Below, piece after piece: positions 1-14,830 of a stretch of 64,000 nucleotides of DNA (its first letter is position 1; the number at the start of each line of letters is the position of its first letter). Under the pieces are notes generated by a model, which saw only the letters and a program-made list of their open reading frames with translations, did not search any database and was not told where the DNA came from. Both the position numbers and the translations under genes were made by a program. Origin of the DNA: Brugia malayi. Taxonomy: Eukaryota > Nematoda > Chromadorea > Rhabditida > Onchocercidae. The stretch is taken from contig NW_025062475.1 of assembly GCF_000002995.4 (NCBI RefSeq), positions 7,134,187 through 7,198,186 of the forward strand. The letters are read 5' to 3'.

Positions 1-359
1 ACTCATGTCCTCTTTTACCTTCATCTCTCCTTTCCGTCCCTATCTCTCGTCTCTTCCGTCAAAACCATACGTATCCTTTGACATTTTGGATGCGTTCTTG
101 ACTTCTTGTCTAAATATTTTTCTATAAAGAACTATTAGTGTAGTGACAAAAGATTTTTGAAAATTTTTAGCAATAATTGTAATATATAACCAATAATTTT
201 TACTGGAAGATGATGTTGAGATCATCAAAAACGACATTTAGATCTCCACTTAATATTTGAACTCATACTGAACTTAAAATTACTGCAGGAAGAAATTTGA
301 ATTCCTAAAAAAATTATTAAAAATTTTTAACATTTACTTGAAAAACATGAATTTTTCAG
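1..359 (+). other. Intron of the cuticlin gene
   Basis: AT-rich, no coding frame consistent with a VWA domain. It ends in a good 3' splice site (TTTTTCAG at 352-359) before the first visible exon, so the gene continues upstream of the window. Confidence 0.6.
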
Positions 360-3300
360 AACAAGGAATCACTTCGTGCTTCACTTCAAAAAATTCGACA
401 CATTTCGGGAACAACGAAAACTGGCAAAGCATTGGACAAAGCCCTTCATGTTTTCTGTCATGATTCCAACTTTGGAACACGATTGAATCAGGATGATGTG
501 GCACAGGTTTTCAAAATCACTCAACTTCATCTTTTCTTTTTTTAGTTCATATGCAAGGGATGAAACATTCCTCATACATTTTTAATGAACTGTTGAACGG
601 ATATTTCATTAAAAAAGTTTTCAATTACTACATTAAAAAAGTGTAATTGCAGTGATCTATTGAGTTTTGTTCTTTACAAATTTCTCTTTAATATTTCGTG
701 ATGAAATGAATGATTTCCTGAAATTACTATTATCAGGTAGCTGTCGTTGTCACCGATGGCCATTCACATGATGATCCAATACCAGCTGCAATGCGACTTC
801 GTCAAGCTGGTAAATAACAGTAGCTTATCCAAAAATTCAATATTTAACACATTTTTCTTTTCAAAAAAAGTTTAGACTTTTAGTAAAATTTGTGTTTTTC
901 ATGGCAAGTTTAAACTTTTAAATTTAAATCTTAAATTTAATTTATTGTGTAATTTTTATATAGGTGTTGAAATACTTACTCTTGGTATTGGTGCGCACAT
1001 TAATATGGGTGAACTGGTGGAAATTACGGGTGACCAGAATCTTGCCTTTCAGAATCTAACTTCTCAGGCTTCACTGGATCAGTTCGTGCATCAGTTTAAG
1101 AAAATTGCTGTTGGCGAGCACTGTGACTTTTCGAGAGGTTAGTAACAAATTTCATGCTTTATTAGAAAAAGTTATTAAATAGAATTGATTAAAAATTAAT
1201 GAAGCTTTAAAAAAATTCACATTTTTTTTTCAAGAATAACTAGTTAACTCAGCCTCCTGATTTAGTTTCAGTTTTAGAACATTCATTTTTTAGTTTTAGA
1301 ATACCAAAAAATTCTGAAAACTTCATGTTGCACCATTAAAAATGAGATGAAAAGGGTGATGATATTGATGACAAATATAGTCAAGTAAAAAAGACATATT
1401 TTAGGTCTTTTTGGAGCTGAAATAAATTGTCACAGTGATTCTGTCGAAATCATTGTTTCGACAGTTAATCCATTCTACGGACATCTCTACGTACCTGGTT
1501 ACTTTCACGTTCCAGAGTGCGCTGCAACTGCACAGAACTCATCTTCCAGGGAGATTCGCTTTTCAATAGATCTTACTTCTTGTAACATCCAAAAGCAGAT
1601 AAAAGTAAGTGATTTGTATTTGATTTTTTCATCGCTTTACTTTTTAACCGTTTAGGTACACCTTGTCTCTCTTTTTTTTCAAATTGCTGTTAAGTTTTGT
1701 ATTATAACGTATATGAGAGAATACAGTCTTCACTGATTGGCGTGAGGATGCAATGAGTCTTACTATGTTATTATTCCTACTTGATTCTTACTATAAAATG
1801 ATTCTCAGTATGGATATTTCAGCAAAATCTTATGGGTACACTATTCGAAACAAATGTTTTGCTGAAATTTCATCCATCATACAATACAAAAGCGGATAAG
1901 GTTTTCAAGGTGCAATGTTTTTATCCTGAAAAAGTACCAAAATTGCCGAGAAAATATATGGACAATCCAGTGGCTACTAGTAATAAGTAAATGTCCTTTC
2001 TTTTTTATAAGAATGCTGATCATTCAAAGATTTTTTAAGGCACTTTTTGTCTCTTCTGGTATTTTCTTATATTTCTTACGTTTATCCTTTTTTTTCTTTT
2101 TGTATTTAAAAAAGATTTATAGGAATGAATTGAAAATGCCCTGTTCTTACAAGATGGTATCAAATACGAAACCAAATGATAAATGTATATTAGAAGATGT
2201 CCGTGTCGGTGATCAGATTATTCATTCATGGGAGTGCGATAAAGGTATAAGTGATATGATGATATTTTCAGGTACAAATTAGAGTTCTAAAAAGTAGCAA
2301 TACGCAAAATAATTACCAAAGCCACTTTGCAATACATTATATGAACATTCACTACAATCTATGAAACTACGATTGTCTAATGAGAGTCCAGAGAACAGGT
2401 TAGACTGAAAATCGGAATCAAACACTTTCCATAAAAGTGTTAAAAATAAAAAAACTCAAAAGCACTGTGAAAGGAATTGAATTTGTTCTTCAATTCCAAA
2501 AATCAGTTCCCATCATTCTATGAGAATTATAACTAGTTAAACTAGGTTTCTAATTTAATCAGACTCGGCAGCCATTCAGTTTGATCTAGTATAAGACCAT
2601 TCTACAGATAAAAAATTTGTATAAGTTGGAATGGAAGACACCTCAAGACGTTCCAAATAATTCCTCATGCTAATCATCAATCCAACTACCAGTACTCTTC
2701 TCGATTTGTCACCTTGCAGATTCTTTCGATACATATCAGTCGATGCTTGTTCACACTTGTGTTATCATCGACTTGAATAGTGGAGTTAATAGAACTGTTA
2801 TTGATTCGTTCGGGTAAATTTAATTCATCAGAAATTCCATCTCATTTTATACAATTCAGAGATAGCAATATAGTCTCTTTAAATTGCTCAGATGTGCACT
2901 TGATAGTTCGGTTATGGATTCACCGGAATATGTGGAACCGTTGTCAGCATTTGCTGCCGGTAAAGCGGTCAAGTTTCCGGACGGTTCAATGATCAAAATG
3001 CAGTGTCATCTACGATTTTGTGATCGGTTACTGAGTGAATGTGACACCATTCTGGTATCTATGTTTCATGCAAAATTTTTCTCCACAATGCTTCACGATG
3101 CTTGCTGAATAACTTTTTTTTTACCGTTGAAAAGGGAAAGGCTGATGAAATTTGAGCTGTCCTCGCTTTATTTTGTTTCCTCATAATTGCAGAATTTTTA
3201 CTTCGGTTCAAATTACAATCAGTGCATTACCAGTAAAAAAAAAATGTTTTCACCAAAAAACTTCGTAGAGATTAAAAGTTGACAAATGAAATTTCTAGCC

Positions 3301-5477
3301 TCCTCGGTGTCGCAGAACTCGTCGAGCAGCAAAAAGAAGTAATGAAAATATCAGACCTATAAACGTACCTTTGAAGGTAAGATATGCGAAATTTGAAATA
3401 TTTTTGATCGAGTTTGTTCTTTTTGACCGATTTCTATAAAACATATGTTTCAAACTTTTAATCTCTCTTGTGCATTTGTATATTTCTAAAAACTCAAATA
3501 TCATAAATTTTGTTTTTTATTTGTTCTAATTCAGGAAATGAACCGATCTTGGGATTTCACAGGCTCCATTGATAGCGATGATGAATACGAAGAAATTGTA
3601 GAAGCGATGACCTTTACGATAGCAACAACGACAGCGACAACAACAACGACTATCTTAACAGCAGCACCATTACTAACTTTTCATCCATCACAGCAAGAGA
3701 AATGTTTGCGTTTGATATTGAAAATTTTGCTTTTAAAAAAATAAAATTGAATTTTGCAATTTGGAAGTATTTACACATTTTTGATCTACACCATATTTAA
3801 TCTGTCTTTCAAATTTCTCAGATGAACAAAATTTCAAGCATTTAGTAATGCCATCACGTCGACGTTTGACTATCGTGGAACGTGTGACTGCATCAGGAAG
3901 TCATTCAGTCAGGTCATTACCGCTTTTATTAGTACCTGGCTTTGGCAACACTGCTTCTTATCCTCTCGGGAAACTGATCAGTGCTGAAGAAACACCATTT
4001 GCTGTTTCATCACCACGAACTAATAAGTTGGTTTTTACTTCTATTAAAAATTTTTTTTCATTACTAAAGCATAGCATCCGGACTTGCGGTGTCCAGCGTG
4101 ATCAGCTAGATCCAACGTTTTATATTGCTTACGTGATTTGTACGTAAAAAATTAATAACCATGAATCATGAATTATAAATAAATCAGGTATAGATGTATA
4201 TATTGATGAAATTTACAAGTAGGGCAACCGAATTTTTTCCATAAATTTTAGCCAGCCTCGGAACGGTTATCCACATATTGTCGACTTTCCAGCTGGTGGT
4301 ATGGATGTGAAAATTAATACACAAAATGTAACAATTGTAAGCGATGATCATTTGAAACAGAAATACCAAAAAGTAACTTTATTAAACATTTTAAACTTCT
4401 ATATTTAGCAAAAATCATACAGTTTCACACTAACTGCCTAAAAGGTCAGGTCAGCTAGATAATTTCAATTGAGACGTTACCAGTAGCGGATATATTAGCT
4501 CTCAAATATATTTTGAAAAGTCTTGAACATGGTTGGAGATCAAGCGGAAACAGGAGAGATTCGAATAATCTGTAGCACAAATAGATACACAAAAAGAAAC
4601 ATTGGTTTCCTTTCGTTGTCTTATGGAATGGAATTATTAGTTAAATTGAGCAGTGAGAAATAATTCATGTGGTAGTTGCAGTGGAAGACAGAATCATATG
4701 GCAAATTTCAGGAACTGAAAGAAAGACAAGAAAAGATGAAAGCATTAACGAAAAAGGTCCCGAAAACACCAGTAACAATCACATCTTTGGTTGTACTAGA
4801 TAAAACCACTACATCTGCAATTAAATTCAATCATGTTATTAAAGGCGTAAAACAAACATCGCAACAACACCAACCAAGTTACAATATATTTAGAACAGAA
4901 GACACCGAATTACCAGCGCTAGAAATCAGAAAAAAAAACACTATCATGAACGATCCATCTCAGGAAATTGAAAAACAGACGACCAATAGGGTACGCATTG
5001 AGTTGGAGATTCTTTCTTTCCATTTTCTGAAATCTAGATGTCCAGCTTTTCCTACTACTTTCCCTTGGCTTACATAATTTTCGATGCTTTAATTTACTGT
5101 GTTAAAAAAAGCACAACTTACTACAGCATGCTCTACCAAGAAGTTTGGCTTTATATTTCGTTTAAATCGTTGTAAAAAATTCAGGAGTCGGTGGAAGAAT
5201 TTGTGGAGGAAACAGTCGTACAACTCGAACAAAGGATACAAAAGATGATTCGATCTGATGCAACAATAGTTGAATCACAGGTCGGTCTCATACTTCTTTA
5301 TAGGAATTTTACAGATCCTTTTGCCTAATTCTCAAACACAAAACCAAATTTTAAAATTTCTGAAAAATATTTAGGTACTAACACATTTGAACATAACTGA
5401 AATTTCAGGTTATAAATGTCCGCGACTTAGAGGTAATGAGTGACCCAAATTTGAAAGAAAAATGGTGCAAGAAATAA
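360..5477 (+). CDS. cut-6: VWA + ZP domain cuticlin (cut-6-like), 5' partial
   Basis: Fifteen exons fit in one frame: 360-506, 737-809, 964-1137, 1405-1604, 1823-1986, 2123-2244, 2720-2813, 2892-3054, 3299-3376, 3535-3703, 3822-4026, 4252-4372, 4682-4990, 5185-5280, 5409-5477, giving about 727 visible residues. The first three exons encode the second half of a von Willebrand A domain (VVVTDG strand, LGIG strand). The exon from 1405 opens a cysteine-rich zona pellucida domain running to about residue 379. A dibasic furin-type site (RTRRAAKR) follows at 3314-3337. VWA followed by ZP is the known layout of nematode CUT-6, a secreted protein of alae-bearing cuticle. After the cleavage site there is a Thr-rich stretch and roughly 330 hydrophilic, charged residues with no membrane span I can see, longer than I expect for the family. 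The signal peptide and start lie before the window. Domains are sure; orthology to cut-6 rather than a paralogue is inferred. Confidence 0.82.
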
Positions 5478-7756
5478 AACAATCCAAATCAGGAAAGGTT
5501 ACCACAAATTATGTATAATAAAGTATTTTTGACAAACTATCAGAAATAGGGGAAAATGTGATAGTAAATTAAAAAGAACGTTTGAGAATTTAGATTCATT
5601 TTACCGGGATTCAAAAACTTGTAACAATAGATATAATCACTAAGATACAAGTCAGCAGAAAACACGAACGAATGAAAAGAATGTCAAGAACTTCAACCTC
5701 CAGAGACTTAATAAACCAAAAATTTTCTAAAACTTTTAGTCTTGGAAATTCAAACTATCCTTATTCTCCCTTTTGACGCTGCAACTTGGAAAAGATAAAT
5801 TTCTACTCGATGTCTACCGGAATGTTCATTTCAGTAATACGTATGAGCTATTGTATGTCTTCTCTTCCCATAAGGAACATAAAAACCTGCTGTATATTTT
5901 TAGTTTTAAAAAACAGAGATGGTCACATCAAGACATCTCCGACTCACACTTTATTTTATTTTATGTTTCATGTCCGGAATATAAATGATAACTCATGTTG
6001 TGATATTGTATATCATGTCAATTTTCACATAATCCAAAATTTTTTTCTGATCCCACTTCTCACACCTGTAATCAGACTTTCAAACAAGAAAGAAAGTTAT
6101 TTTACATGCATATAGCTATGAAAATTTGGAAATATCCTAAGAATAACGCTAAAGTAAAAATAAGTAGAGAAATACATTGCATAGCATCGCCGAATAGATG
6201 GCACAAAATTTAATTTGAAAAAGATTACAAAAATATGTCAGAAACAAAGGAAGCATGTACAATTGCAGATAGACAGTATGCAATTACACAAAGCAATTAT
6301 ACATGAATAAATAGAAAAACCTGAAATTTATAAAATTCCATGTGAACTGTGATGATGTCACAACGTTTCAATAAAACAGCATTCAACAAAGGAAGTGAAA
6401 TTTTCCTAATGATCCGAAAATTTCCAAATAATAAAGCACTGCCAACAAAAACCAATACCTATTGTACAAATAATGGATTTTTTTTTTGCACAATTTATGT
6501 CTTTAAGGCTTTAAATTATGCAGGTGCGTAGAATATGCACATAACATAAATTCCGCTTGCAACAGACATTGTACCACAACGAGATAAGCGAGCATTTGAA
6601 AGCACTATATATAACATGTTACATAAAAGCGAGAATTTGCAGAATAAAAAGTCAACCAAAGAATTCCAGTAAAGTATATTATTCAAATAGTAATGACCTC
6701 TGCACGTATTTGTTAAAATTTTTGAGTAATTTGGGATATAAATGGCTACTACATACTTACCTTCTTTAACGGTAAGCTCGATCCACAGGTTTCCTTTAAA
6801 AAAATCATAAATCAGAATATCCACTGTTAAGTTCCCAACATATCAAAGCCTCTGTAAAAGCCACATTTTTGATTCCTGTTTTTTCCACGCGTCGAGATCT
6901 TTAAAACCCATTGAGAGTTTAATCCTGCGCTCACACCTCCCGAATTCTTATTAACAATAAATGGGAACTAGCTACAGCCAAGAAGTAATGAAATCCAATA
7001 TTAGGAGGGAGACCAGTTTTTATAATCCAATGGATAATTGTGAAACTAAGGAATGAAAAGTCAGGAGTAATGAACTCGCGAAAGCTTACATTTACACGCT
7101 TTATATTGAATAAAGCATAATAATTTAAACTCATAGAAAGCCGAAAAAAGTTGTACAAAAAAAATTATTCTCTTATTATCATGCTTGCTGTTTGTCATTC
7201 ACATACATAGTTTACTAATTTCAATCATTAAGTAAACAGATTGGCATTATGTTTTTTCAGAATGTGTGGTAGATCGAACGGGAAAACGCATGACACGGGG
7301 AAAACCAAGTTCAGTGACTCACTAGCCCTAATAAGCTAATGATTAAGAAGTAACGACATGTAGGAATAAAAATCCAGTCTATGAATTATTTTCCAATGTT
7401 ACTCCACATTCAAAAAAAACCGTGAGACCTGGACAAAATAACCAAAATTTGAGAATTTTTTTTCGGCCAACAATTAAGAAAAACGGAGTTAATTAACTTA
7501 AAATAACTTGCCTCAGCAAAAAACACAATTTAGGTTCTCACAATATTAAATATAAATTTTGAAAAAAAAAGTCCAAAGACCAGGTTTAAACTGATTAGAA
7601 AAATTTCCAATCTCATAAGAGAAAATGAAAATTTGAGAAAAATGTTAACCAGTAAATAATAGCAATAGAGACGCAAAGCAAGAACCACATCTTTTAGATT
7701 TGAAGAAATTTTGGAAAAGAAAAGGAAATGTACTGTTCACAATAATTGTTTTCCAT
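5478..7756. other. Intergenic, convergent gene ends
   Basis: The stretch lies between the stops of the cuticlin (+) and rab-35 (-). Reading frames here are short and of low coding quality. A minus-strand segment near 6764-6827 ends at a good GTAAGT donor and could be an exon of an unrecognised gene, but no second exon or homology supports it. Otherwise nothing seen. Confidence 0.4.
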
Positions 7757-9439
<1,683 letters not shown>

Positions 9440-11080
9440 TGAAATGATTTCTTTTCTCCTATACTATCACACTTCTCCCCTGAAAATAAGTTGCAGTTCT
9501 AGAAATCTGGATATATCATGGAATGACCAACGAAACATGCCACTGCCATCCGTAAGAGGAGTATGAACACTCCGATCACATTTAATTAACTCGAACCGAT
9601 CTAATTCTCCAGCGCTCACACAACTGCCTGCAAGAACTCACCCGCCCAGACCATCTGAACAAAACTCAACAAATGACGTTAAACAAACAAATCACCTCGC
9701 TGCATCACAAAGAAATAACGCAGCAACGATATGACTCGCTCATCCCAATTCTTAATTTTAATTCCTAATTAAATTTTTGGATGACATAGGCATAACAATT
9801 TACAGTTTAAATTATCAACGAATTTAAAATATGGAAAAGGAATGCATTACATAATAAACCGATAGTTTTATTTCTTTAAAAAATTAAGCCATAGAATGTG
9901 GCTTATTCTTTTGACAAAAATTGGCTTATTTCTTCCCCTGCAATATCCTGTTCTTTCAACAAGCGGAAATCCCAAGAGATTTAAAACAAATTTAAACCAA
10001 TGCTTTTAGCACAATTAAATCATTACATCTGATTGTTTGCTAATCTCAATGTATCTCAAACGCATTTTTTTCTGTCAATAGGAAAACCGATAAAGCTGTT
10101 GTTGTTAAATCGAAGTCAAAGTTCAAAAAAATGAATGGTGATTACAGTACTAATAAACAAGAGTAATCTTTGAAACCCTTATTTTCTCAGCTTGAGTCAC
10201 GGACTCATCTCAGAGCATTTTTGAAAATGTAATTTACTGTACCCTAAACTCACTACTGGACTAGTCAACTAAACTTGCTGACCTCTTGTCTTTTTCATTT
10301 CCATTTCTTAACTTTTCCAAACTTTCGACTTTTTTCTAACCTTCTAACTTTTTTCTAACTCTAAACTTTCATTTCGAATTTCTGTTTTTATCATAAGTAA
10401 GTCATCACTAATGATAAAACTTATGATTATTACTTATGACGGGCGATTACCGAAACTTCATTAACCACAACTGTCAAACAAAAAAGTCAACGGAAAGCTT
10501 CAACACAGTGAAAACCACAGCTTTGGGATGCTATTTGCACTTCGACTTTCGAATAGTAACTATGGGCCGTACTTTTATTTGGGAAACAAATTGGTTTGTT
10601 GATGTCATATAATAGGTTTAGAGGCGTCGGATTTGTGTTTTGAGGTTCTACTTGCTTCTTAAAAGTGTGTTTGTTGAGTAGTGTATTTCTTTACTTATAG
10701 AAAATAAGTGAGTGTTGGATAAATAAATTTCTGCTTGTCGTTAAGTTCAGAAGAACTGCATGATAAATGTGCTTATGTGTCTGAACACTTCTTAAATGCT
10801 TGATGGTTCACTTGGCTTTATGTAAGCACTGAACAGTTGATTTTTTTTATCCCTGGTTTGAATGAGTTGAATTTCCCATGATGAACTGCAATACTCTACC
10901 TGAAGATACACTATTACCACATTATTTGCTTGTGCGGATTCTTCAAGGATCAATCCATGACAGCATGAATAAGCATATATATATTGTTTGATGATGACAT
11001 CACGCCAGTGACAAGGATTCGATCGTAGGATAGTATGATAATGTTTGGACCATGAGGATTTTTTTCAAGTTCTTGCATTA

Positions 11081-11119
11081 TCATCTATTTGCTAAATGTT
11101 GCGTTTAGTAAATAGATGA
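11081..11119 (+). repeat. Hairpin just upstream of rpl-23
   Basis: TCATCTATTTgCTAAA and TTTAGTAAATAGATGA are almost exact reverse complements around a 7-base loop. The hairpin ends 10 bases before the likely trans-splice acceptor of rpl-23. It could be a transcribed stem-loop in the outron or a small mobile-element remnant. Confidence 0.6.
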
Positions 11120-11138
11120 TACTCTTCAGGTTTAAAAT
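11120..11138 (+). promoter_or_regulatory. Likely spliced-leader acceptor of rpl-23
   Basis: ACTCTTCAG at 11121-11129 followed by nine bases and the ATG. This is the usual spacing of a nematode trans-splice site in a ribosomal protein gene. Inference from position only. Confidence 0.55.
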
Positions 11139-11960
11139 ATGTCGAAGAGAGGACGTGGTGGAGCGTCGGGAGCCAAATTTCGTATTTCTTTGGGTCTCCC
11201 AGTTGGTGCTGTTATGAATTGTGCCGACAACACTGGCGCTAAAAATCTGTTCGTAATTGCGGTATATGGAATTAAGGGACGCTTGAATCGATTGCCGAGC
11301 GCTGGTGTTGGTGATATGTTTGTTGCTTCCGTCAAGAAGGGCAAACCTGAACTACGGAAAAAAGGTCTCTTTCTGTTTGTATGATGTGCCAAGATCCGTA
11401 GAATAGTGGTCAATTTCGCGCTGTTAACGCGCCGATTCGACTAACATTTAAATGAAGTATATTTGCAATAGTATAATTGAATAAAGCGCCGATGAGGATG
11501 CTCGAAGGATGGTTTCGCAACTATAACTGATTATTCTATGCAGAAATCCTTGGCTGTCTGAGGCTTGTAAAATAGAGTAATACCCAAATATATGACGGTC
11601 ATTTCCAAATCATTTGTTTTTGATTCTGTAATTTTCAATGCAATTTTACTGATTAAACTGTCCTGCGTTCCGGAGGTTCCTGAGTTCAGTTGTGCCGTCC
11701 AAATGCAGATGTGCTACCAGGAGTCATTCCCTACCTTGATCAATAATAAATTGAAATTTTCAGTCCTGCAAGCAGTAGTCGTGCGACAGCGAAAGCAGTA
11801 CCGTCGGAAAGATGGTTCATTCATATATTTCGAAGATAATGCTGGCGTCATTGTAAACAACAAAGGTGAAATGAAGGGCTCGGCCATTACTGGGCCAGTA
11901 GCCAAGGAGTGTGCGGATCTGTGGCCCAGGATTGCTTCAAACGCTGGGTCGATCGCATGA
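11139..11960 (+). CDS. rpl-23: 60S ribosomal protein L23 (uL14)
   Basis: Two exons, 11139-11364 and 11764-11960, joined in phase 1 (donor GTCTCT, acceptor TTTTCAG) to give 140 residues, exactly the family length. The protein starts MSKRGRGG, carries the conserved block around [11 protein letters not shown], and ends in the [14 protein letters not shown] signature of eukaryotic uL14. It is a core protein of the large subunit at the subunit interface. An AATAAA poly(A) signal lies at 11994. The intron is about 400 bases and has no sign of another gene. The minus-strand frame across exon 1 is only a shadow. Confidence 0.97.
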
Positions 11961-12759
11961 ACACTGTTGTTTTTTGTTAATCAAGCGACTTGAATAAAAC
12001 ATTCTTCTTTAAACTAATACTCTTCTTTCGTAAATAGCATAGCAAGTAACATGCAACATATTTAGAGGTAACAGAGTTATCCAGAAACACCAGCATAATC
12101 ATCAACGAGGTCATTGTATTTCGTTCCCCCCTTTAAGCCACACGTATTCCACCAACTAATTGAAGCTCTCTTCTGCGGCATTAGAATAATGGAACCCGAT
12201 ATTTGTGCAAACCTGGATTCAGTTGTATACATATACTTAAAAAGTTAAATTCCAATTACATCGAATATTAAACTCCGCTTTGAAATAAAAAATATTTTTT
12301 TAAAGGAAAGGAGAAGTGATAGGTTAGTTCGGGATTCTAAATGACATTTAATTTGTCGGAGGATTTTTGTCTTTGTTCGATACATGAGCGAAAGTGCTTT
12401 GTTGCTACAATGTACAAATAATCCGTATCATTAAAATAGAATTTATTTCTTACAATATACATACCTTCAAGACTCGACGATCATAGTATAATATAATTTC
12501 CGGAATTGGGGAATCATACTCGACGATCATAGTATAATACAATTTCCGGAATTGGGGAATCATTGTGCTTACATTTGAGTTTTATGAATTTTTATTTGTT
12601 TCACCAGGACCACCTGCAGTATATGATCATTCACTCCTTAGTAATGAGTAAGTAGTCGTATGAGTGACCGTCATCACAGGGTCATATTTTTCGTTGCGGA
12701 AGCCCAAAATTGCTAATTGCCTCGTATGAATGATAAGAATCATGTCTAAAGATGCAACG
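11961..12759. other. Intergenic, convergent ends rpl-23 / csn-5
   Basis: Contains the rpl-23 poly(A) signal and a two-copy 46-bp tandem repeat (12472-12563). No coding frame seen. Confidence 0.5.
12472..12563. repeat. 46-bp tandem duplication
   Basis: Two head-to-tail copies of a 46-bp unit, 12472-12517 and 12518-12563, differing at about one base (AATATAAT against AATACAAT). The near identity says the duplication is recent. Confidence 0.9.
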
Positions 12760-14830
12760 TCATGCTTGTAAGTATAAAATCTTACTTAAAATTTTTTCTA
12801 TTTCCGAAAAAGAAAAGAAAGCGTGGTTGAATAATGCATTCTTGACCATCTGAACCATCATTCCATGCGTGACTTCACAGCTTATCTAGATAAGGGGAAA
12901 GATTTTCAAGTGGCTTAAATTTGTCACTGAAATCAAAAAATGTATATGATAATGTGCATTTCGGAAACACCCGAATTCCATTCTCTACAAAAAGTCACAG
13001 AATACTGGCGAAAATTGAAGACAAACTACTTCTTCCCAATCAATTTTTGATGAGCACCAATAAAACTAAACGAAAAAACCTTTCTTGTATCTTTAATTAT
13101 CTTCGACAATTTATCTGCTATTGTTGAATCTAGTGAACGCGGTCCCTGAATACTTTTGCACTTGCTTACCTAAAACTTCAGTTTCTTATATCAAGATAAT
13201 ATTAAAGTTTTCGCAGTTGAACCATCCCTTCCAGTAAAATAGAAAACTCCAGAAATCTGAAAAATCTTTCGAGTTTAACTGACATTTTTTAATTTTTGAG
13301 CGAGATCACTGATTTGCGAAGTAATGTACGAAGAATTGGTGACCAATGAGTTGCTAGACAAAGTGCTGACCCAATAAGTGTTCCACAAAGAATCCAGGAG
13401 ACGTGCATCCAAAGCTGATTTGAAATAGGATATTTCCAAAGAATAATACTGAAAATATTAACACCTACCTGGAACCACATAGGGATTATAGAAAGGTAGA
13501 ATCAGTACATTATAATTGTTTGCAGTTTGAAGCGTGCTTCCCGTATACTATGCCTTCATCAGATAAGGACAGTGTTCAAAATTTTCTATAAGACTTGGAC
13601 AGCAATTTTATAAGCACCAGAAATAATGGAGAAATTAAATACGATAAATGTAATACTTGTTTGCAATGAACACCAAAATCTTCAATTTTGTTTAATGGGA
13701 TCGACTGATATTCTGAAGGAACCTCATCGGGAGGCTTATAACCCTTCGGATAAGTTCGGAAGGCACCAAGTTCTACTTTCCCAGCCGACATTGTCCGGAT
13801 AGGATCAACCTGCAATAAAGATAAAATAACAGTCGATGCTTTAAAGAAAACGAAAATTTATTACGTGAGCATAAAAATAATTTCGTAATAAAATTAAATC
13901 TGATAAAACAAAAAAGTTGAGGGACTATCAAAACGCACAACAATAGCCACAAATGGCTCCTGGAACTGTTGATTGAGGGCCTGAGTAGATACATCAATTC
14001 CACTTAACCAACATCCATACCCTGGATGACTGTGGTACCATCCTACGACCTTAATCAGGAAAATAATAGATTCTAAAAATGTATTAAATCATAAAATCAC
14101 ATTTATACGATCAAAGTGCATAAATCCAACCAAAGCGAAAATTTCTGAAGGAATTTAATAAACACTGGGATCCAGTTGAATGTCCTATTGTCAAAAATGA
14201 AAAATAACTTCTGCTCTTGGTAGTTTTCTAGTATAATTAACCTTGTGAAGCCTTCCTACTGCTTCTGAACTGTCTGTATATGTCGTCATGTATTCGTATG
14301 CTTGAGCCTGGGCGTTTACTCGTGTTTCAGTACCTTCTACAGGTAAAGCAAAACTGTCTACCACGACCAATGTATTGGCATCCACTTTACCTTGTACTAA
14401 TCCCATTACTTCTAAATTACCACCACTCCTTGCGTGCATTACCATTTTCAGCAAAGCCAATGCAGCAATTTTGATTTCCTGGAATCATAATGTCATGAAT
14501 TTTATTGTTAAAAAAGAATATAAATAATGTTTGACTTAATCCAAACACCTCAGACACTAGATGCTGCTTGAATCATACTGATAGATTTTTCAGAACCAAT
14601 ACAGGACATAATTAATAACTGAAAAGGTATTGAAGGACTCGTACTCTGAAATAATGCGGATCTTTTTCCCACGGCTTCACAGCTCGTATAGCTTGTTGTT
14701 CAGCTGAATCATACCGATAGATCGTTTCTAATGACTCGATATTATTTGACATTTGCCAGTTTCGAAATGCTATTGATGTAGCAGTACTCATCGACGATTC
14801 CATTGGTTGGTCACTGCTCACTCGGTTCAT
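12760..14830 (-). CDS. csn-5: COP9 signalosome subunit 5, JAMM metalloprotease
   Basis: Seven minus-strand exons: 14645-14830, 14242-14478, 13939-14049, 13657-13809, 13284-13448, 13080-13145, 12760-12885, all phase 0, giving 347 residues (human 334). The N terminus has the conserved [11 protein letters not shown] block; the MPN+ domain follows. The JAMM zinc site is intact (E in the EVMGL strand, then [14 protein letters not shown]). The catalytic subunit removes NEDD8 from cullins within the COP9 complex. The C-terminal helices are recognisable but diverged, and the small exon at 13080-13145 was placed by phase and by its [12 protein letters not shown] match. The last 18 or so residues extend past the usual C terminus. 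The gene is divergent from LSM12. Confidence 0.92.

Larger units (their letters stand above)
9440..11138. other. Divergent intergenic region, rab-35 / rpl-23
   Basis: Upstream region of both rab-35 (-) and rpl-23 (+), so promoters of both are expected here. No long reading frame. It holds an imperfect inverted repeat near 10391-10438 (TCATAAGTAA against TTACTTATGA) and a hairpin at 11081-11119 described separately. Confidence 0.5.

Noticed and set aside
6516..6824. 102-codon minus-strand frame
   Set aside because: A good donor lies inside it, but no acceptor-exon chain or homology could be built; left as a note in the intergenic entry.
11132..11413. 93-codon minus-strand frame over rpl-23 exon 1
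   Set aside because: Antisense shadow of a conserved ribosomal protein exon.
13289..13480. 63-codon minus-strand membrane-like frame
   Set aside because: Wrong frame of csn-5 exon 13284-13448; the correct frame matches the CSN5 YYALEVSYFKS region.
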